A DNA stretch of 64,000 nucleotides from Pseudopithomyces maydicus (GCA_026873275.1 JANTUC010000005.1:124001-188000), one strand, 5' to 3'; shown: positions 1 through 12,241, counted from the stretch's first letter. The notes: a model not told the origin generated them from the sequence alone. Numbers and translations are program-made.

Positions 1-1826
1 AAGTCGATAGCCATCATAGCAGGTTGCTGTTAAGCTCGCGTAGAGCAAGTAGAGTAGCCGGCGCAGAAATTGCTACCTCAAATTAAGCTTCATATGCGCT
101 CGCGAGCGGGGACCCAATGGCGGAGGGTTCCGGAAGATGGCGGCCAGGCCGACGGTAGTGGGAAGATGGGAAATTTGGTTGTTGGTGCCTCCGGTGAGGG
201 TTACATAACAGCCAGCCGGGACCTTACTCGCGTGGAGCTGGACCTCATGCGAAGGATGCTGTGGCGCGGGTCTAACGCGAGGCGTCTAGCTCCCGTGATC
301 GGCAGGCACTTGAGATTCGGCGGTTTTGCTGCCCGTTGGAGGGGATCTTGCGATAGGGAATGCATAACTGGGCGAGTGCATCTTGGTAACAGCCTGGATC
401 ATCCCTGACGGAGCGAGGTGCCGGCTGCCTGCTGTAACACGATCAGATGGGAGCCGTTGCGCCGCAGCAGCAGCAGCGTTGTAGCTCGTGGCCGGGAGGG
501 TGCTGCGGCTGACTGAGTGACTTAGTGAGTGACAGTCACGGCATGGGTTCCAGAAAATACGACTGGTGGCGGCGTGTGAGTGGCTGTCTCGGGCAGGCAC
601 CAGTGGACAGCTATGATGTTCGGGGACGAGATTGGGTGCAAATGCCATAGATAGCGACCCTGCTGGCGATCTGTTTTCACTGCCTCGCAGCGCACCCGGC
701 GGGATGGGAGCATGTATTGGATGCACGAAACCCAACGGGAGCGAGATGCATGAAGGCGAGGCTTTGCATTATGCGGGGGCTAAACCGCGCTCGATTAGGC
801 ACCCGTCTGGCACGGCAGGGCTGCTGCTTGGCAGGAGCGAGGCTGAGAGGGAGACTTTTTTTGCTCCCTGTATCCCGTGGCCCCTATCCGGTCGGGTCCA
901 TAGGTTCGATAAGAAGGAGGCAATGCCCCGGATCCAGGCGGTTGGGTGGCACGACGTGGAAAGGGAAAAAGGAGAGGAGGGAGGGGTGTCAGCAGCAGGC
1001 GCAGGAGAGTAGCTGGGCCCGAGCAGCTCAAGGGCAGCAAGAGGGCAGCGCAGGCTTTCGCGGTTGGCTCGTCGGGCGTAAGCTATTCCCAGGCGTGTGG
1101 GCCGGCCCCCCCACCAGCGGCGATGTGGTCCAGACGCTGCTGGAGGGACTCAGGGAGGTTGACAGCGGCCCTCCCAGACACGACAGGGTCCACCGGTGGT
1201 GGAGTCGCTGGGAGTGTTGAGTGAGAGAGGACGCCGCTGACGATCTGGGGAGCCTGCGAGTGGCTCTAGCGGCTGGGCGTGCATCACCTGTCTCGACGCC
1301 TTGCGCGCTGCGGCGGGCGTCGTCCAGCCTGGCGGGCGTGTACCTACGCAGCTATGTATGGCAAGCTGCAACCGTGGCATGCCGTACGTGCTGTATGTAC
1401 ATACATGGAGAAGAGCATGTCAACGCTGTCACCGCCGCCAGCCCGGGCCGTGCGCATGCTACTTGAACCCTCCAGCGTCGCAGCGTCGCGGCGACGGCCA
1501 AGAGGGCTCGCGCGCCACCGTTGGCCGGGGCCGCGTATGGGTGCATGGCGCGGGCACGGCTTGGGAGGCGATCCAATTCTTCACTGCCCGGCGTTGCCAC
1601 ACTGGGTTGGGCTCGGCGCCCGTTTTCCATCCACATTGCTGGAACCGCGCCGTCCGCTTGGCCTGTCCGCCTTATGTATTATCTATCGCCCCGATCCCTC
1701 TGCTGAGCGCCCGCCGTCATCGACACTCCGATCACCACTTGATACATCAGCACCGCGAAACCCCCCATTCTGACCAACACATCCCGCTGCCCTCCCGCTT
1801 GATCGTCCTCCTCCTCCGCCGCCACC
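1..1826. other. intergenic, no supported gene
   Basis: Both strands carry only short overlapping open frames with no recognisable domain and no splice logic joining them. The last 100 bases are pyrimidine-rich and run into a good start context (GCCACCATGG) for the gene at 1827, so this stretch probably includes its promoter and 5' leader. Confidence 0.5.
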
Positions 1827-2495
1827 ATGGCTTCCACATCGCTGTTCCGCGACTTCTCCTTCGATGCCCCTTCGCGCCGTCCGTCTTCCATGCACCACCA
1901 CTCCATGGAGACCACCTCGCCCACCACCAGATCGCCCATCATGTTCCCGGCTCGCCCACCCACACCACCGTCGTCCTACGACATCAACCACCTGGCACAG
2001 GCACTCCACAGGCAGGACCTGCGGGTCGTCGTCGACTGCGCTCCCAAGTACCGCCCGGCTTACGAGCCGCTGACACCTCCGAGCGACGAGGACACCTTCG
2101 CGGACCACATCCCCGCCCCGCTCCCGCTCTCCACCATCCGCCTCAACTCGGCCACCCTGCGCATGCAGCGCCAGGCCAACGTGCGCTTGCAGTCGTCGGC
2201 CGCCCACGCAAAGGACATCGCTTCGCTCGTCGAGCGGATGATCGAGGTCCAGGACCAGTGCCACGTCTGCGACCGCAAGTCAAAGTCGCTCTCCCATGCC
2301 GTCTTGGCCGACTACGACGACGACGAGGGCGTCAACATGGACTACACGCCCACGGCTAAAGAGGAGATGCGCTCCATCCTGCCGTTTTACCGGGCCGGCG
2401 ACCGCATCGACGGCACCGCCCGAGTGAGCAAGAAGCCGCGCATGCGACGGTCCACCTGCTCGCTCTCCAAACTCTCAAAGAGGCACTCGCGATGA
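1827..2495 (+). CDS. hypothetical protein, Ser/Pro-rich, possible phosphoregulated protein
   Basis: Single-exon frame of 222 residues starting in a near-perfect fungal context (GCCACCATGG). I do not recognise the family. The first 75 residues are low-complexity Ser/Pro/His. A TPPSDED motif at about residues 80-87 resembles a proline-directed phosphosite next to acidic residues. Residues 105-150 are Arg/Gln-rich and likely helical, ending in a CHVC motif. An acidic patch (DYDDDEG) follows, and the last 25 residues are strongly basic, like a nuclear localisation signal. Codon use is GC-rich like neighbouring real genes, and the frame is unbroken. The composition suggests a nuclear or regulatory protein, which is inference only. 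The next gene starts about 500 bp downstream on the same strand. Confidence 0.7.
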   Translation: MASTSLFRDFSFDAPSRRPSSMHHHSMETTSPTTRSPIMFPARPPTPPSSYDINHLAQALHRQDLRVVVDCAPKYRPAYEPLTPPSDEDTFADHIPAPLPLSTIRLNSATLRMQRQANVRLQSSAAHAKDIASLVERMIEVQDQCHVCDRKSKSLSHAVLADYDDDEGVNMDYTPTAKEEMRSILPFYRAGDRIDGTARVSKKPRMRRSTCSLSKLSKRHSR

Positions 2496-2999
2496 GTGCC
2501 CTTGATCCTGTCTTTTTATTCGATGCATTGCGACGGCGTTTTCTGGGTTTTGCTTTTTACTATTGGACCGGCGCGCTATATACCACTTGTTTTTCTGGGC
2601 GAAACCAGGGTGTCATCTTTACCGGATAGTGCTGTAATATGGGGAAACATGGGGTGCATACAGTAGATTGCGGCTGGAAGGGCGACGCTGCCGTTGGTTA
2701 GGTAGAAGCGCTCCCTAAGTGGTAGAGCCTAGTGTGTTGGATTCGCGACGAGCTCGCAAGATACCCCCTACATGCGAATACACTGCGTTGGACACGTCAC
2801 CATTATCATGGACCTCTCTGCATGCATGTGAAGTTTGATTCGCCTATCGATTAATTGGAAACTGGAAACACGCCCCACGTGATGTGCGTTCCCAGATTCC
2901 AAAGAACCCCAGCTTCGGTACCTCGCAGACCCACCCGGCGTCAAAACTCGGAACGCGTCGTCCGCGATCCATCGCAACGTCACACCTCACCCACCGTCC

Positions 3000-4035
3000 A
3001 TGGCCATGGCCGTCCGCCGCGCCTCCACCGAGCTGCTCGCCCAGCGCTTCGTGCATCTGCACATCGTCCCGCGGCCCTCCAACCTCTCCGAGAGTCGCGA
3101 AGTCTACCGCATCCTGCAGCGCTTCGGCGCAATCGACAAGTACTACAACCTGCAGGTACGGAACCCTCCATTTTCCACGGCTGCACACATCCACTTCGCC
3201 CGCCCGCCCGATCAGGCCCGCACCAAAGCTGACGACCCTGCTCACACACAGTTCGAGTACCACTCGCCGGCGCCCAACTCAGCCCTCCTCATCTACCGCT
3301 CCCCATCCGCCGCCCAGCAGGCCCTCGACGCCTCCCCCATCCGCTTCGCCCTCGAGCGCACCGCAGTCACGCCCCACACCGCCTTCGAATCAGACGAATA
3401 CACCCCCTCCACCTTCTCCCCCGACGACGAATTCTCCCCCTCGCAGACGACACCCCCCTCGACACCCAACCGTCAACCTCGACCCCCCCGACCCCCGGCA
3501 TCGACGACATGCTCCGCCCCTCCCCCTCCTAACCCGCACCACGCCGACCCCGTCTCCAATCCCCCCACCCTCCTCATCCCCCTCCTCTTCCTCATCCTCA
3601 TCCTCCCCCCACCCCCTCCCCTTCGCGCCCCCACCCCCACCCCAAAAGACAGAAAGCCGCTGGTTCCAGGTGACCATCGACCGCAGCCGCGCCGTGCACA
3701 TGGACTACGTGGAGCGGCAGCCGTTCTGGAAGCAGTTCGAGCCGATGAAGAGCGTGGCGCAGCTGGATCTGAGGAGGACGGTGCCGCACGCGGGGCTGAG
3801 CGACGTCAGCAAGAGGCCGCCGCATGCGTATCGGACGCCGAATCGGGTGTTGAGGGGGATGAGCGAGCATTTGGCGTATGGGCAGGAGAGTTTGGTGAGG
3901 ATGTGGGAGGAGGGGGGATGCGGGGGGAGGGGGATGGGAAGGGGAGGGGAGGGGGTGAGGGGGGATGACGGGTTGGTGGTTGGTGGTTGGTGGGAGGGGT
4001 GGGATTGGGTTGGATGGATGGATGGATGGTTTTGA
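3000..4035 (+). CDS. hypothetical protein with RRM-like N-terminal fold, frame broken twice
   Basis: Start ATGGCCATGG at 3000. Exon 1 is 3000-3155, intron 3156-3251 (GTACGG...ACACAG, 96 bp, itself open in frame), exon 2 from 3252. The start of the protein (HLHIVPRP, then a YRILQRFG segment, then FEYHSPAPNSALLIYRS) reads like a beta-alpha-beta unit with an alanine-rich helix, as in RNA-binding or mitochondrial proteins. The function is not known. The C-terminal half has a Trp/Arg-rich block (SRWFQVTIDRSR, then FWKQFEPMKS) that looks conserved. The frame must move at the C run near 3448 and again near 3518-3528, and each move is explained by one missing base. The last 35 residues are GGA/GGAT repeat translation, so the true stop probably lies before 4035. 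Confidence 0.6.
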
Positions 4036-6985
4036 GAAGGAAGGTGATGAAGGCGCGCGGTGAAAGACAGACCGGGGTTGTTCTTCGCCAGAGCTATCTA
4101 TGATGGAGCGACCATCCAGCAGCCAGTCCAACGACCAAGAGACGAACATCGCCAACCCCGGATACCCACCGCCATCCGAGCCCTCGGTTTACAAATCCGA
4201 TGACGAGCGAGTCGCCCCGTCACCAAACCAGCCGACATACCACCTCTGCATCCAGCGCCGCGCGAGAAAAACCGCCCACAACAGCTCGACCCGCTCAGCA
4301 CTCCAACTCTGCTCTCGTCCTCGTTCCACCCTCCGACTCCAAACTCATCTTCATCTCCAAACCCCCCGCCTACACACACAAAATTCAACCCCAAGCAATC
4401 GAAAACCCACATCTCGCACATACCGCCCACGCACGAAAAAGGTACTTCCACGACTTCAAATTCGTTTCGCAGCACCACCACCACCACCACCTCGGTGCCC
4501 AGCATTGCTCTTACCGTGCATGATGTTTGTGTACACACCGAAAAAAGATGGCTCATGTTCTGTGCACGATGGAATGGACTGGGCGGGAGAACCGTCTCGC
4601 ACCACGGAGTGCGCTACCGTGGATGTTCCAGGGCTCAGCTACATACAATAGGGAGGGGAGGGGAGGGAGGGGAGGAGTGTAGTAGAGATGATGTGTGTAT
4701 ACATGTATTGTATTAATGGATGGATGGATGGATGGATGGATGGATAGATAGATAGATAGATATACCCACCGTATGAATTCAGCGAATGTAATTTTAGACA
4801 TGTACATATATGTGTACGTGTTAGATGTACGATGTGGAAATAGCCCCATGCACGCACACTGACACACTTGAAGAAGGAAAAAAACCTTTCCGAGGGGTGT
4901 GCAACGCGGATTTGGGTGTAGAGTGTATGGAATGGGCGTATACACATATATATATATAAAGCACGTATAGACACATGTATATACCTACAAGTTCGTGTAA
5001 GACAGCATTATCTACGTATATATATATATATGTACACACCCAAGCTAGCACTCACCCCTCTCCGCCCAATTCCCCACCATCATCATTTCTCACCCCCATC
5101 CCAGCACAACATGTCTAGATGCTCACGACGATGGTTGGCGGACTGCGTTTAGATGTACTTGATGCCGAAGGCTGGGCCGAGCCGAGCCGAGCTGAGCTGC
5201 GTGGTAGGTTCTAGTTCCGTTCCAGCCATGTATATATATACTGCATACACGGCTCCCATTTTTGGCCAGCTACGGTGTCTGTACTCCCACGTCTGGATCA
5301 GAGAAACAAGCAATTCGATCTATGCCTGTGCATTCCATCCGCGGCTCCTCTACGCACACATGCACCACAGATACCACAACTGACACCACCTACCTACCTC
5401 GCGTACGCGGCTGCGCTGCGCTTCGCTCACTTGGCTATGTGACACTACATACATACATACATACATATGTCCATCGCTCCACCCCGCTCAACCCCTCATT
5501 CGCCCACCCGCTTCGTCCCTGCATACACACACCCACACGGTAGATAAACAGGTACGGTACATGCATGCACACCCCTCCTTTCCCCGCTCGATGCCCCCGC
5601 GCTATAGCTATAGACTTTGCACCGCGTATGTATGTGTGCATGGTAGTCTAGCCTACAGTAGGAGGGACCATGCCATGCTGGCGATGGTGCGGCCGGGGCG
5701 CTGGGAGACGTAGCTATGTATCTGTCTATCTGTCCATGTATGTATGTATGTATGTATGTACTTGCGTGTGATTTGTGGGTGTGCGTGTGGAGGTGGAGAT
5801 ATACACATATCGAGATGGGGGTGGACTCGTTGGTACATATATATATATATATACGGGAATGTGGAGTGCGCGGTGTGAGAATAGAAATATATAGATGGAT
5901 AGATAGGTGCCAACTCCATACACATACACGCTATGTAGTTTCGTTCCAAACCTGCAGCGACGCAGCACATACCCATATATATCCCTCAATCTTCTCCCCA
6001 ACCCACTCAGCTGAGGCGTCGCGATTAACAGCGCGTAGACAGACTATAGCATGGTACGATGGATTATAGTGTGAACGAAGCATGCTTACAACATACATAC
6101 ATACATACATACATACAGTAGGCGCGAGGGTTGCGTGATCGACCACAAGTAGCTGGTTGGCTAGTATAGTAAGCAAACACATGTGCAGCGCGGCGTGAGT
6201 CAAGTGGGTCGGCGCAGTATGTGTGTCGGAGACATTAATGGCTACCGACATGTTGGGTTGGGAGTGGGTTCGGGTTGTGGTTCTGGGAGTGGGTCTGGGT
6301 CTGGCGAGCAGCGTGCGGCGTGGAGAAAGGGCGATGTGGATAGGATATCGAACATGAAGACCCGGAATGAATACAGCCTCTACATACGCACGTATGGACG
6401 AGTCGGTTTGTCCTCGGAATTGCAAATCCCCCTCGGAATGCACACATGCATCCAACACCTCACGGCGCGGGCATCGGAATGGATGCGATGTCGGCGCTAG
6501 GCGTGGGAGACGCCCGCTGATTGGACAATGGGCCGTCCCCTCCAGAACGTCGCTGATTAATGGGGTCGCGCCCTTCACTACCGCTTCCAGTTTGCTTATC
6601 GCCCGCCGGGCGTCATGCAGGAGGACAGGACCAGGACGGCCAATTGCGCTCCTTGCGAGCTGCCGTCTGCGGTGCGGAAACTGCTGTTCTGTTCCCCATG
6701 CGGAATTGCCTCGTCAGTGCACTTGCCCGAAGCAACGCCCGCCCTGTCCATCATCCTGTCCATCATCCTGTTCATCCAGCGGAGCCGTCATACATGGACC
6801 GTGGCCAGGGAACGGGGGAATTCGAGCGAGGACGTGGCTCGTCGGGACGGCTTTGCCGCGCGCTCGCTGTGTGAGGACTGGCTGGCCGCTGGCCCAGCGA
6901 GGCGCACGCTTCCAAGATATTGGCCGTGTGAAGCTTTCCAGTGTACGGTGTAGCTGCGAAACAAGTCGGCGCGCAATGACACGCA
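4036..6985. other. intergenic, microsatellite-rich
   Basis: No supported gene. It holds GGAT/GATA tracts, several (TA)n runs and many GTAT/CATA runs (for example 5445-5466, 5743-5760 and 6091-6117). The many open frames here are translations of these repeats. Confidence 0.6.
4716..4762. repeat. (GGAT)n/(GATA)n microsatellite
   Basis: About seven GGAT units pass directly into five GATA units. Confidence 0.9.
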
Positions 6986-7162
6986 AAGATAGGGTATTCT
7001 TCCCTTACACTGATTCGTTGAATAATAGTCGCGTCGTCCCCAGCCTCGACTTCCCCTACACTGTCAGTGAATCGCCCAAGATAGCGTATTCCTCCCATAC
7101 ACTGATTCGTTGAATAATAGTGCCGCCCGCTTCAGCCTCGACTTCCCCTACGCTGCCACGGC
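6986..7162. repeat. two-copy tandem duplication, 92-bp period
   Basis: Unit 1 begins AAGATAGGGTATTC at 6986 and unit 2 begins AAGATAGCGTATTC at 7078. Both continue through ACACTGATTCGTTGAATAAT and then CAGCCTCGACTTCCCCTAC, with scattered substitutions. It lies about 500-680 bp upstream of the arrestin-like gene, so it may sit in its promoter. Confidence 0.85.
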
Positions 7163-7430
7163 AATCTTTCGCCAATGCAAGATGCGAATGTGGCCCGCAT
7201 TTGCGGTCAGAAGCCCAGGGCTCCAACGCAGAAGCGGCATGGTGGGTGAGCCACGCCCCCGTGTGAGTGGTTGGTCTCGGCCAAGGCTCGAAGACAAGCA
7301 GCGGGGAAAGGGCGCGCGACAGGTTGTTTTCCGCCGGGCTAGTGCTAAGACGCCATCTTCCTCACTTCCAACCCTGCGTCGACGTGGGAGTCATCTGCTG
7401 CCCTGGGGGGGACGAGCCATGTAGTCCTGT

Positions 7431-7438
7431 TATATAAG
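7431..7438 (+). promoter_or_regulatory. TATA box candidate for the arrestin-like gene
   Basis: TATATAAG lies 236 bp before the ATG at 7667, followed by a pyrimidine-rich leader. The position suits a fungal core promoter. Prediction only. Confidence 0.45.
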
Positions 7439-7666
7439 ACGGGCGCTGCGCATCCTCCTCCAGCCTCAACGCAGCTGCCACCCAACCCAGCGCAACCCAT
7501 GCCCGCTCCACCACCTCTCCACGCCCCCACACAGCGAATGCGAACGTTTGCTCTGCCGTCTGGGGTATTCTCCTCCTCCGCCGCCTAGACGCGTCGGCTC
7601 CGCTTTCGACCACCTTTACCTCGCCTTGCGACTTTTCTTTGTTCTGCCCCCTGTCTGCAACCCAAG

Positions 7667-9434
7667 ATGCCAATCTACTTGCCCCCGCAGGCGGTGCGGT
7701 CCAACTCCCACGCCATGCAGTCCATCGGGAACCAGATCCAGTATCGCATGCTTCAGATTACCCACTATGGACAGCCGACCATCGACATTGAGCTCGACGA
7801 GAGCCAGCACGAGGGCAACCGCGCCATCACCAGCTACTCTACCATGGACACCATGTATGTTTGCCCTTTCACTTGTATCCATCTTCAAAAACCAATTACT
7901 TATTCCAATGCAGTGAAGGCAAGGTTCACGTTACCGCACAGCACGACACCAAGTTCAGGGAAATTGAAATATCGTTCGCTGGTAAGTAACACGTGCATCT
8001 CTTCGCTTGCGGCGGGGTTGCTAATCACCTGTACAGGCACAGCGCAGGCCTTTGTCGAGCGGTTGTCTACTACCCCTTCCATGAGCGGACGCACCGAGGC
8101 CTCGCACAAGTTTCTCACCCTGAAGATGCCAATCAATCCGGCCGATCTGCCCTCTCCGCCCATCCTACGAGCAGGCCAGAAGTACACCTTCCCCTTCGTC
8201 TTCACCATCCCTGCTCAACTCCTCCCCAAATCATGGTAAGTCCGGACTTCCAGCGCGGGCGCCAAACCCATCACTAACATTGGCCAGCCCTCACACCGTG
8301 GCCTCAGACTACGTGCGGGGAACTCACCTCATGCTCCCCCAAGTCTAGGCGACCCCGAGCTCTCCGGCTTCGGCTCCATCCTGCTCGACGACATGTCCCC
8401 GGAAATGGCCAAAATCACCTACGGCGTACGAGCGCGCGTCCTCGCCTGGCACGAGGGCGAGCAACGCATCGCGCTGCTCGGCCAGAAAATCCGCAAGGTC
8501 CGCGTCAAGCCCGTCTTCGAGGAACAGCCCCCGCTCAACACGGACGGAAACAAAGACTACCGCCCCCGCCTCGAGCGCAAGATCAAAAAGAGCCTCTTCA
8601 AGGGCAAATCCGGTACCCTCGTCGCGCAGGCCTCGCAGCCAAAGCCCCTCGTCATCCCCGGCGCCCGAACCCTCGACGCGGAACCCATCGCCACCCGCGC
8701 ACGCGTCATGCTGCGCTTCGACCCAGCCGAGGAAAACAGTCTCCCGCCGAAGCTGGGCTCGCTCAAAACCCACATCAAGGCATCGACCTTTTACTCGTCG
8801 AGCCCGAGACCGAATTTCCCCTCCCGCGAGTCCCTCTCCTACGACCACACGCAGGGCGCCTACACAGACACCATCCCCATCTCCACAATGAGCATCGGCA
8901 CCTGCGCCCAATGGGAGCCCCGCTCCGCCTCGGAAAACCCGCCTCCGATCGACGACCCCGACCGCCGCGACTCGGGCATCTCAGACTGCTCCGCCCTGTC
9001 CTCGCCGCACGCCTCTTCCTCGTCCTCCTCCCTCCCCATCCCCCAGCCCTCCCCCGCCTACACCGGCGGCCCCTTTTACACCGCCACCATCCTGGTCCCC
9101 ATCACGCTGCCCCCGAACAAGAATTTCCTGCCGACGTTCCACTCGTGCCTGGTGTCGAGGACGTACGCGCTCGTCATGCAGCTCGGCGTCAAGGCGATGG
9201 GGCTGGTGGATAGCTCGCTCGGCATCAAGGTGCCGCTGCAGGTGTGTGCGGAGGGGAGCGCGACGGGGATGGAGAATGCGAGGGTGAGGAGGGAGGAGGT
9301 GAGGGTGGGGAGTGTGGAGGCGGAGAGGATTTTTGCGCCGAGGGGGAGCGTGGTGGGGAGAGAGGGGGAGGGAGAGGGAGAGGGAGGAGGGACCGCCTGG
9401 GTATGGGAGTGTGGGGGTGGCGGTTATTGGGTAG
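7667..9434 (+). CDS. arrestin-fold trafficking adaptor (ART/Bul-like), one-base break in exon 4
   Basis: Five segments are supported: exon 1 7667-7854, intron 7855-7913; exon 2 7914-7981, intron 7982-8036; exon 3 8037-8235, intron 8236-8287; exon 4 from 8288. All introns are GT-AG and 52-59 bp. The start reads MPIYLPPQA. Typical arrestin pieces follow: beta-strand-rich N domain, CPHTVASDYVRGTHLMLP, LDDMSPEMAKITYGVR and a later KNFLPTFHS block. Such proteins recruit Rsp5-type ubiquitin ligases to plasma-membrane transporters. After HLMLP the frame hits TAG at 8346, while the next frame gives the expected PSLGDPELSG. One C missing from the five-C run at 8336-8340 explains this. The 3' end is uncertain: the open frame runs to 9658 through GGAT-type repeat, but a one- or two-base correction in the G-rich stretch would end it at TAG 9432-9434. 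Confidence 0.75.
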
Positions 9435-9657
9435 GTTGGGATATGTTAGGATGGGATATGCTAGGATGGGATGGGCCGGATGGATGGGCTGGATGGATGG
9501 GCTGGATGTGGTGGATGTGGTGGGATGGAACGATGTGCATGCGACGACATGACATGATACGATATGATCGATATACCCGGGTAGGCGTGGCGTTTTTCGG
9601 TTTCAGCTCTAGTATTCTTCCTCGATTCCCTTATTCTACCCCTTTTCTTCTTCTCTG

Positions 9658-9681
9658 ACTTTCTTTCTTTCTTTCTTTCTA
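9658..9681. repeat. (TTTC)n microsatellite
   Basis: Five to six perfect TTTC units. Confidence 0.9.
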
Positions 9682-9774
9682 TCAAAATGGGATTACGTGG
9701 CTTTTTTCTCCGAGGGCATTGTACGTGTGGATGATTCGACGGTGCATGCATGTATGTATGTATGTGTGTATGCG

Positions 9775-9956
9775 TGGATGGATGGATGGATGGATGGATA
9801 GATGGATGGATTGCTGGGTCGATGCGTGGGCGGATGGGTGGAGAGAGAGAGAGAGGGAGGGGGAGAGAGAGGGAGTGACAGACAGACAGACAGAGTGACA
9901 GAGTGACAGACAGACAGACAGACAGACGAAAAGGCAGACAGACCGACAGACAGACA
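9775..9956. repeat. compound simple repeat: GGAT, GA and GACA tracts
   Basis: About nine GGAT units (9775-9811), then a GA-rich tract (about 9840-9875), then GACA/GACC units to 9956. Confidence 0.85.
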
Positions 9957-10294
9957 AGCGCATTCAACAACACGTACCACACAGCGCGGCTAGCGTATCG
10001 CGCGGCGGCTGTACATACATAGTACATTACATTACATCCACAAAATAAGCAATCCAAAAACACAGATGCAAAGTCACCCATACATACCAAAACCAAACGT
10101 GGTATCCACATAAGTACATTTAGCGATCGATATCTATCTTAGCTTCAAGCTCCCAGGGGCACACACTTCCTCTTCTTTCTTTCCATTCATCCATTCATCC
10201 CCCTCCTTTCTAATTCCATATCATCGTTCTCTTTCATGCTCGGCTTTGTTTTTGAGTTATTTCTATGTTGCGCGTATATACGTACATACGTACA

Positions 10295-10480
10295 TACACC
10301 ATCTACCCTACCATCCCAACATGCTCACCGCGCCCTCATCAATTTGCATTCACCGTCTCATGTTTGGTGTATTGTCTTGCTTCTTGTTACTAGATTCATT
10401 GCGTCTGGTTTGCCTTTGGCTGGAGTCGGCATGACCTGTACAGGCTTTTACGACGTTAATTGAAAACTGTACGTACATAT
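10295..10480 (+). repeat. dispersed repeat family 1, copy A (least mutated)
   Basis: Contains CCCAACATGCTC, TGTTTGGTGTAT, TTGCGTCTGG and then CTTTGGCTGGAGTCGGCATG in this order. The same ordered motifs recur at 62735-62895, and the right part at 49465-49535 and 46100-46195. No open frame spans it. Its origin is unknown; it is probably the end of a mobile element. Confidence 0.75.
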
Positions 10481-10666
10481 GGCTTACCTGCTTTTTCTGT
10501 ACTGGGGAAAGTATGTATGTATATAGATGTGTGTTTGTACATACTCAGCTACTACGTTTTCTAACAATAAATAAATAAATAAAACAAATTATAGATATGT
10601 ATACGTATGCACGTGCATGTAGGTATTAAAAAGGGAATAGGGAATAGGGGAGCCGAGGTCGATGTG

Positions 10667-10668
<2 letters not shown>

Positions 10669-10700
<32 letters not shown>
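10669..10700. repeat. (TA)n microsatellite
   Basis: Sixteen AT/TA units. Confidence 0.95.
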
Positions 10701-10702
<2 letters not shown>

Positions 10703-10844
10703 TTTCGCTGTTATATCGGGAAAACGTATGTATCAATATATGAATTCATACATATATTCATACAAACTCTTACGTGTACAAAGAAACCAAAGAGGGCGAC
10801 TTGGTGGGGTGATAAGAAGTAAAGTGGAAAATATATATATATTG

Positions 10845-10945
10845 TTTTGGCTAATAGTAAAAAGGTATACAATCAATATAACGACAACAGCGTAAAAATA
10901 GTTCGCGAAAAGAGTGTCTCCCTACTAGACAGCGGAAAAATGTAG
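10845..10945 (+). repeat. dispersed repeat family 2, copy A
   Basis: Shares with 46835-46935 and, on the minus strand, 28640-28705 the ordered motifs ATATAAC, GCGTAAAA, GTGTCTCC and GACAGCG followed by an A-rich end. All three copies lie in AT-rich islands. Confidence 0.65.
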
Positions 10946-12167
10946 CGTATAAAAATTAGTGCGTAAATAAATATACATAAAATATACACTTCTAGTTTGA
11001 CGAAATGGAAATAGTCATACACGGGAGATTGGGAGTAGCGCAGTAGATTAAGACGGTACAAGTGCTGATAGTAAGTATAGAATAGTCACCTAACGTAGTG
11101 TTAGTCCAAGCGTATTTATCTAGTCATACGAGTTTTCGTCAGATTCACTCCATGCATGTCCCTGCGCTGGTCACTAGACTCTCGTGTTTTTGCATGATAT
11201 CAACGCATTGCCCGCACTTGAACGAACGGAGGGCATAGTTGTTTTTGTGGAACGTTAGGAGCGGGAAGATGGATACATTTAGCGTGTATAGATTGATTGT
11301 GTACGTGTTCGTGTACGTGTGCGTGCATGTATGCATGCTCTCCGCCCCGTCATCGATTTCTTACACCGTTTTGTACTTAGTCTATTATTCTGGTGGGATT
11401 CTATCTAATGAACATGTTACTTATATATTGTTCTCAATTGCTTAATGTTGGAAACATCTGCTTAGGGAGGTATCTGAAACCCCCACAACGATGATGGAAA
11501 GACTAACGCCACTCATATACGTTACAACTTGATTTGTGCGTTGTTTGATAACCGCATTAATGAAATTTTGGTTTCAGGGAGATCTGGATACGTGTGTGAG
11601 CCCCAGTGTTCGATGTTCTCTCGCTGTGTGTATAGTACTGGTACGGATAGATACATATAATGTATGAAAGTGTGGTGACAAAAACAATGGATAAGTGGGG
11701 AGGACGGAAGTTTTCTGATTGCAAGAGACGTAGTTACGAGATGTGTATAGTAAATTTGTTGAAGCTCTCGAGTATCAGAAACACATAGTATCGAGAGGTG
11801 GGTGGTGCTGATGGAAGTAAAAGTGGACGTGGACAAACAAGAGCATTGTATACAGTGAGGTAGTAATGTAAGTCGTGGATTCTAACATGTCAGTAAATAT
11901 TGATCTAGCGAAAGCATTCCGATTTTACATTATCTGAAGTCAGTGTGTTGTAATCGGACTTCACTTTCACTTGCCCGTCAGGAGTACTCGAGGAGAGCGG
12001 CCTCGCGAAAGACACAGCATTTCCCTAAATCGTACTCGACACTCATGCCGTCAATATTCAGCAGGTGCTATGTTTGAAATTCGTTCAAGAGCCTCTGGAA
12101 ATTTCGACCGTCGCGTGGCGGGGAAGTTGGAAATTTCCCCGAGAAAGGAAGGAGCGGCACGGTGAAT

Positions 12168-12241
12168 CACGTGCCCAGCGTCGCGTTTGTCAAAGTACGC
12201 GCCCAAACCGCGTCATGAAGTAAACGCCGTTTGTTTATATA
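12168..12241 (+). promoter_or_regulatory. E-box and TATA-like element upstream of the 12.4-kb gene
   Basis: A palindromic CACGTG occurs at 12168-12173 and TTTATATA at 12234-12241, 204 and 131 bp before the ATG at 12372. Spacing is consistent with a promoter. Prediction only. Confidence 0.35.

Noticed and set aside
3156..3251. Reading the 96-bp stretch as coding
   Set aside because: It is open and in frame, but it has GTACGG and ACACAG ends, and removing it joins two halves of a beta-alpha-beta-like unit cleanly.
8345..8911. 188-codon minus-strand frame
   Set aside because: Antisense shadow of the arrestin-like gene, with no domain.
9841..9956. CRISPR-like regular repeat
   Set aside because: GACA/GA microsatellite without spacers; the host is eukaryotic.
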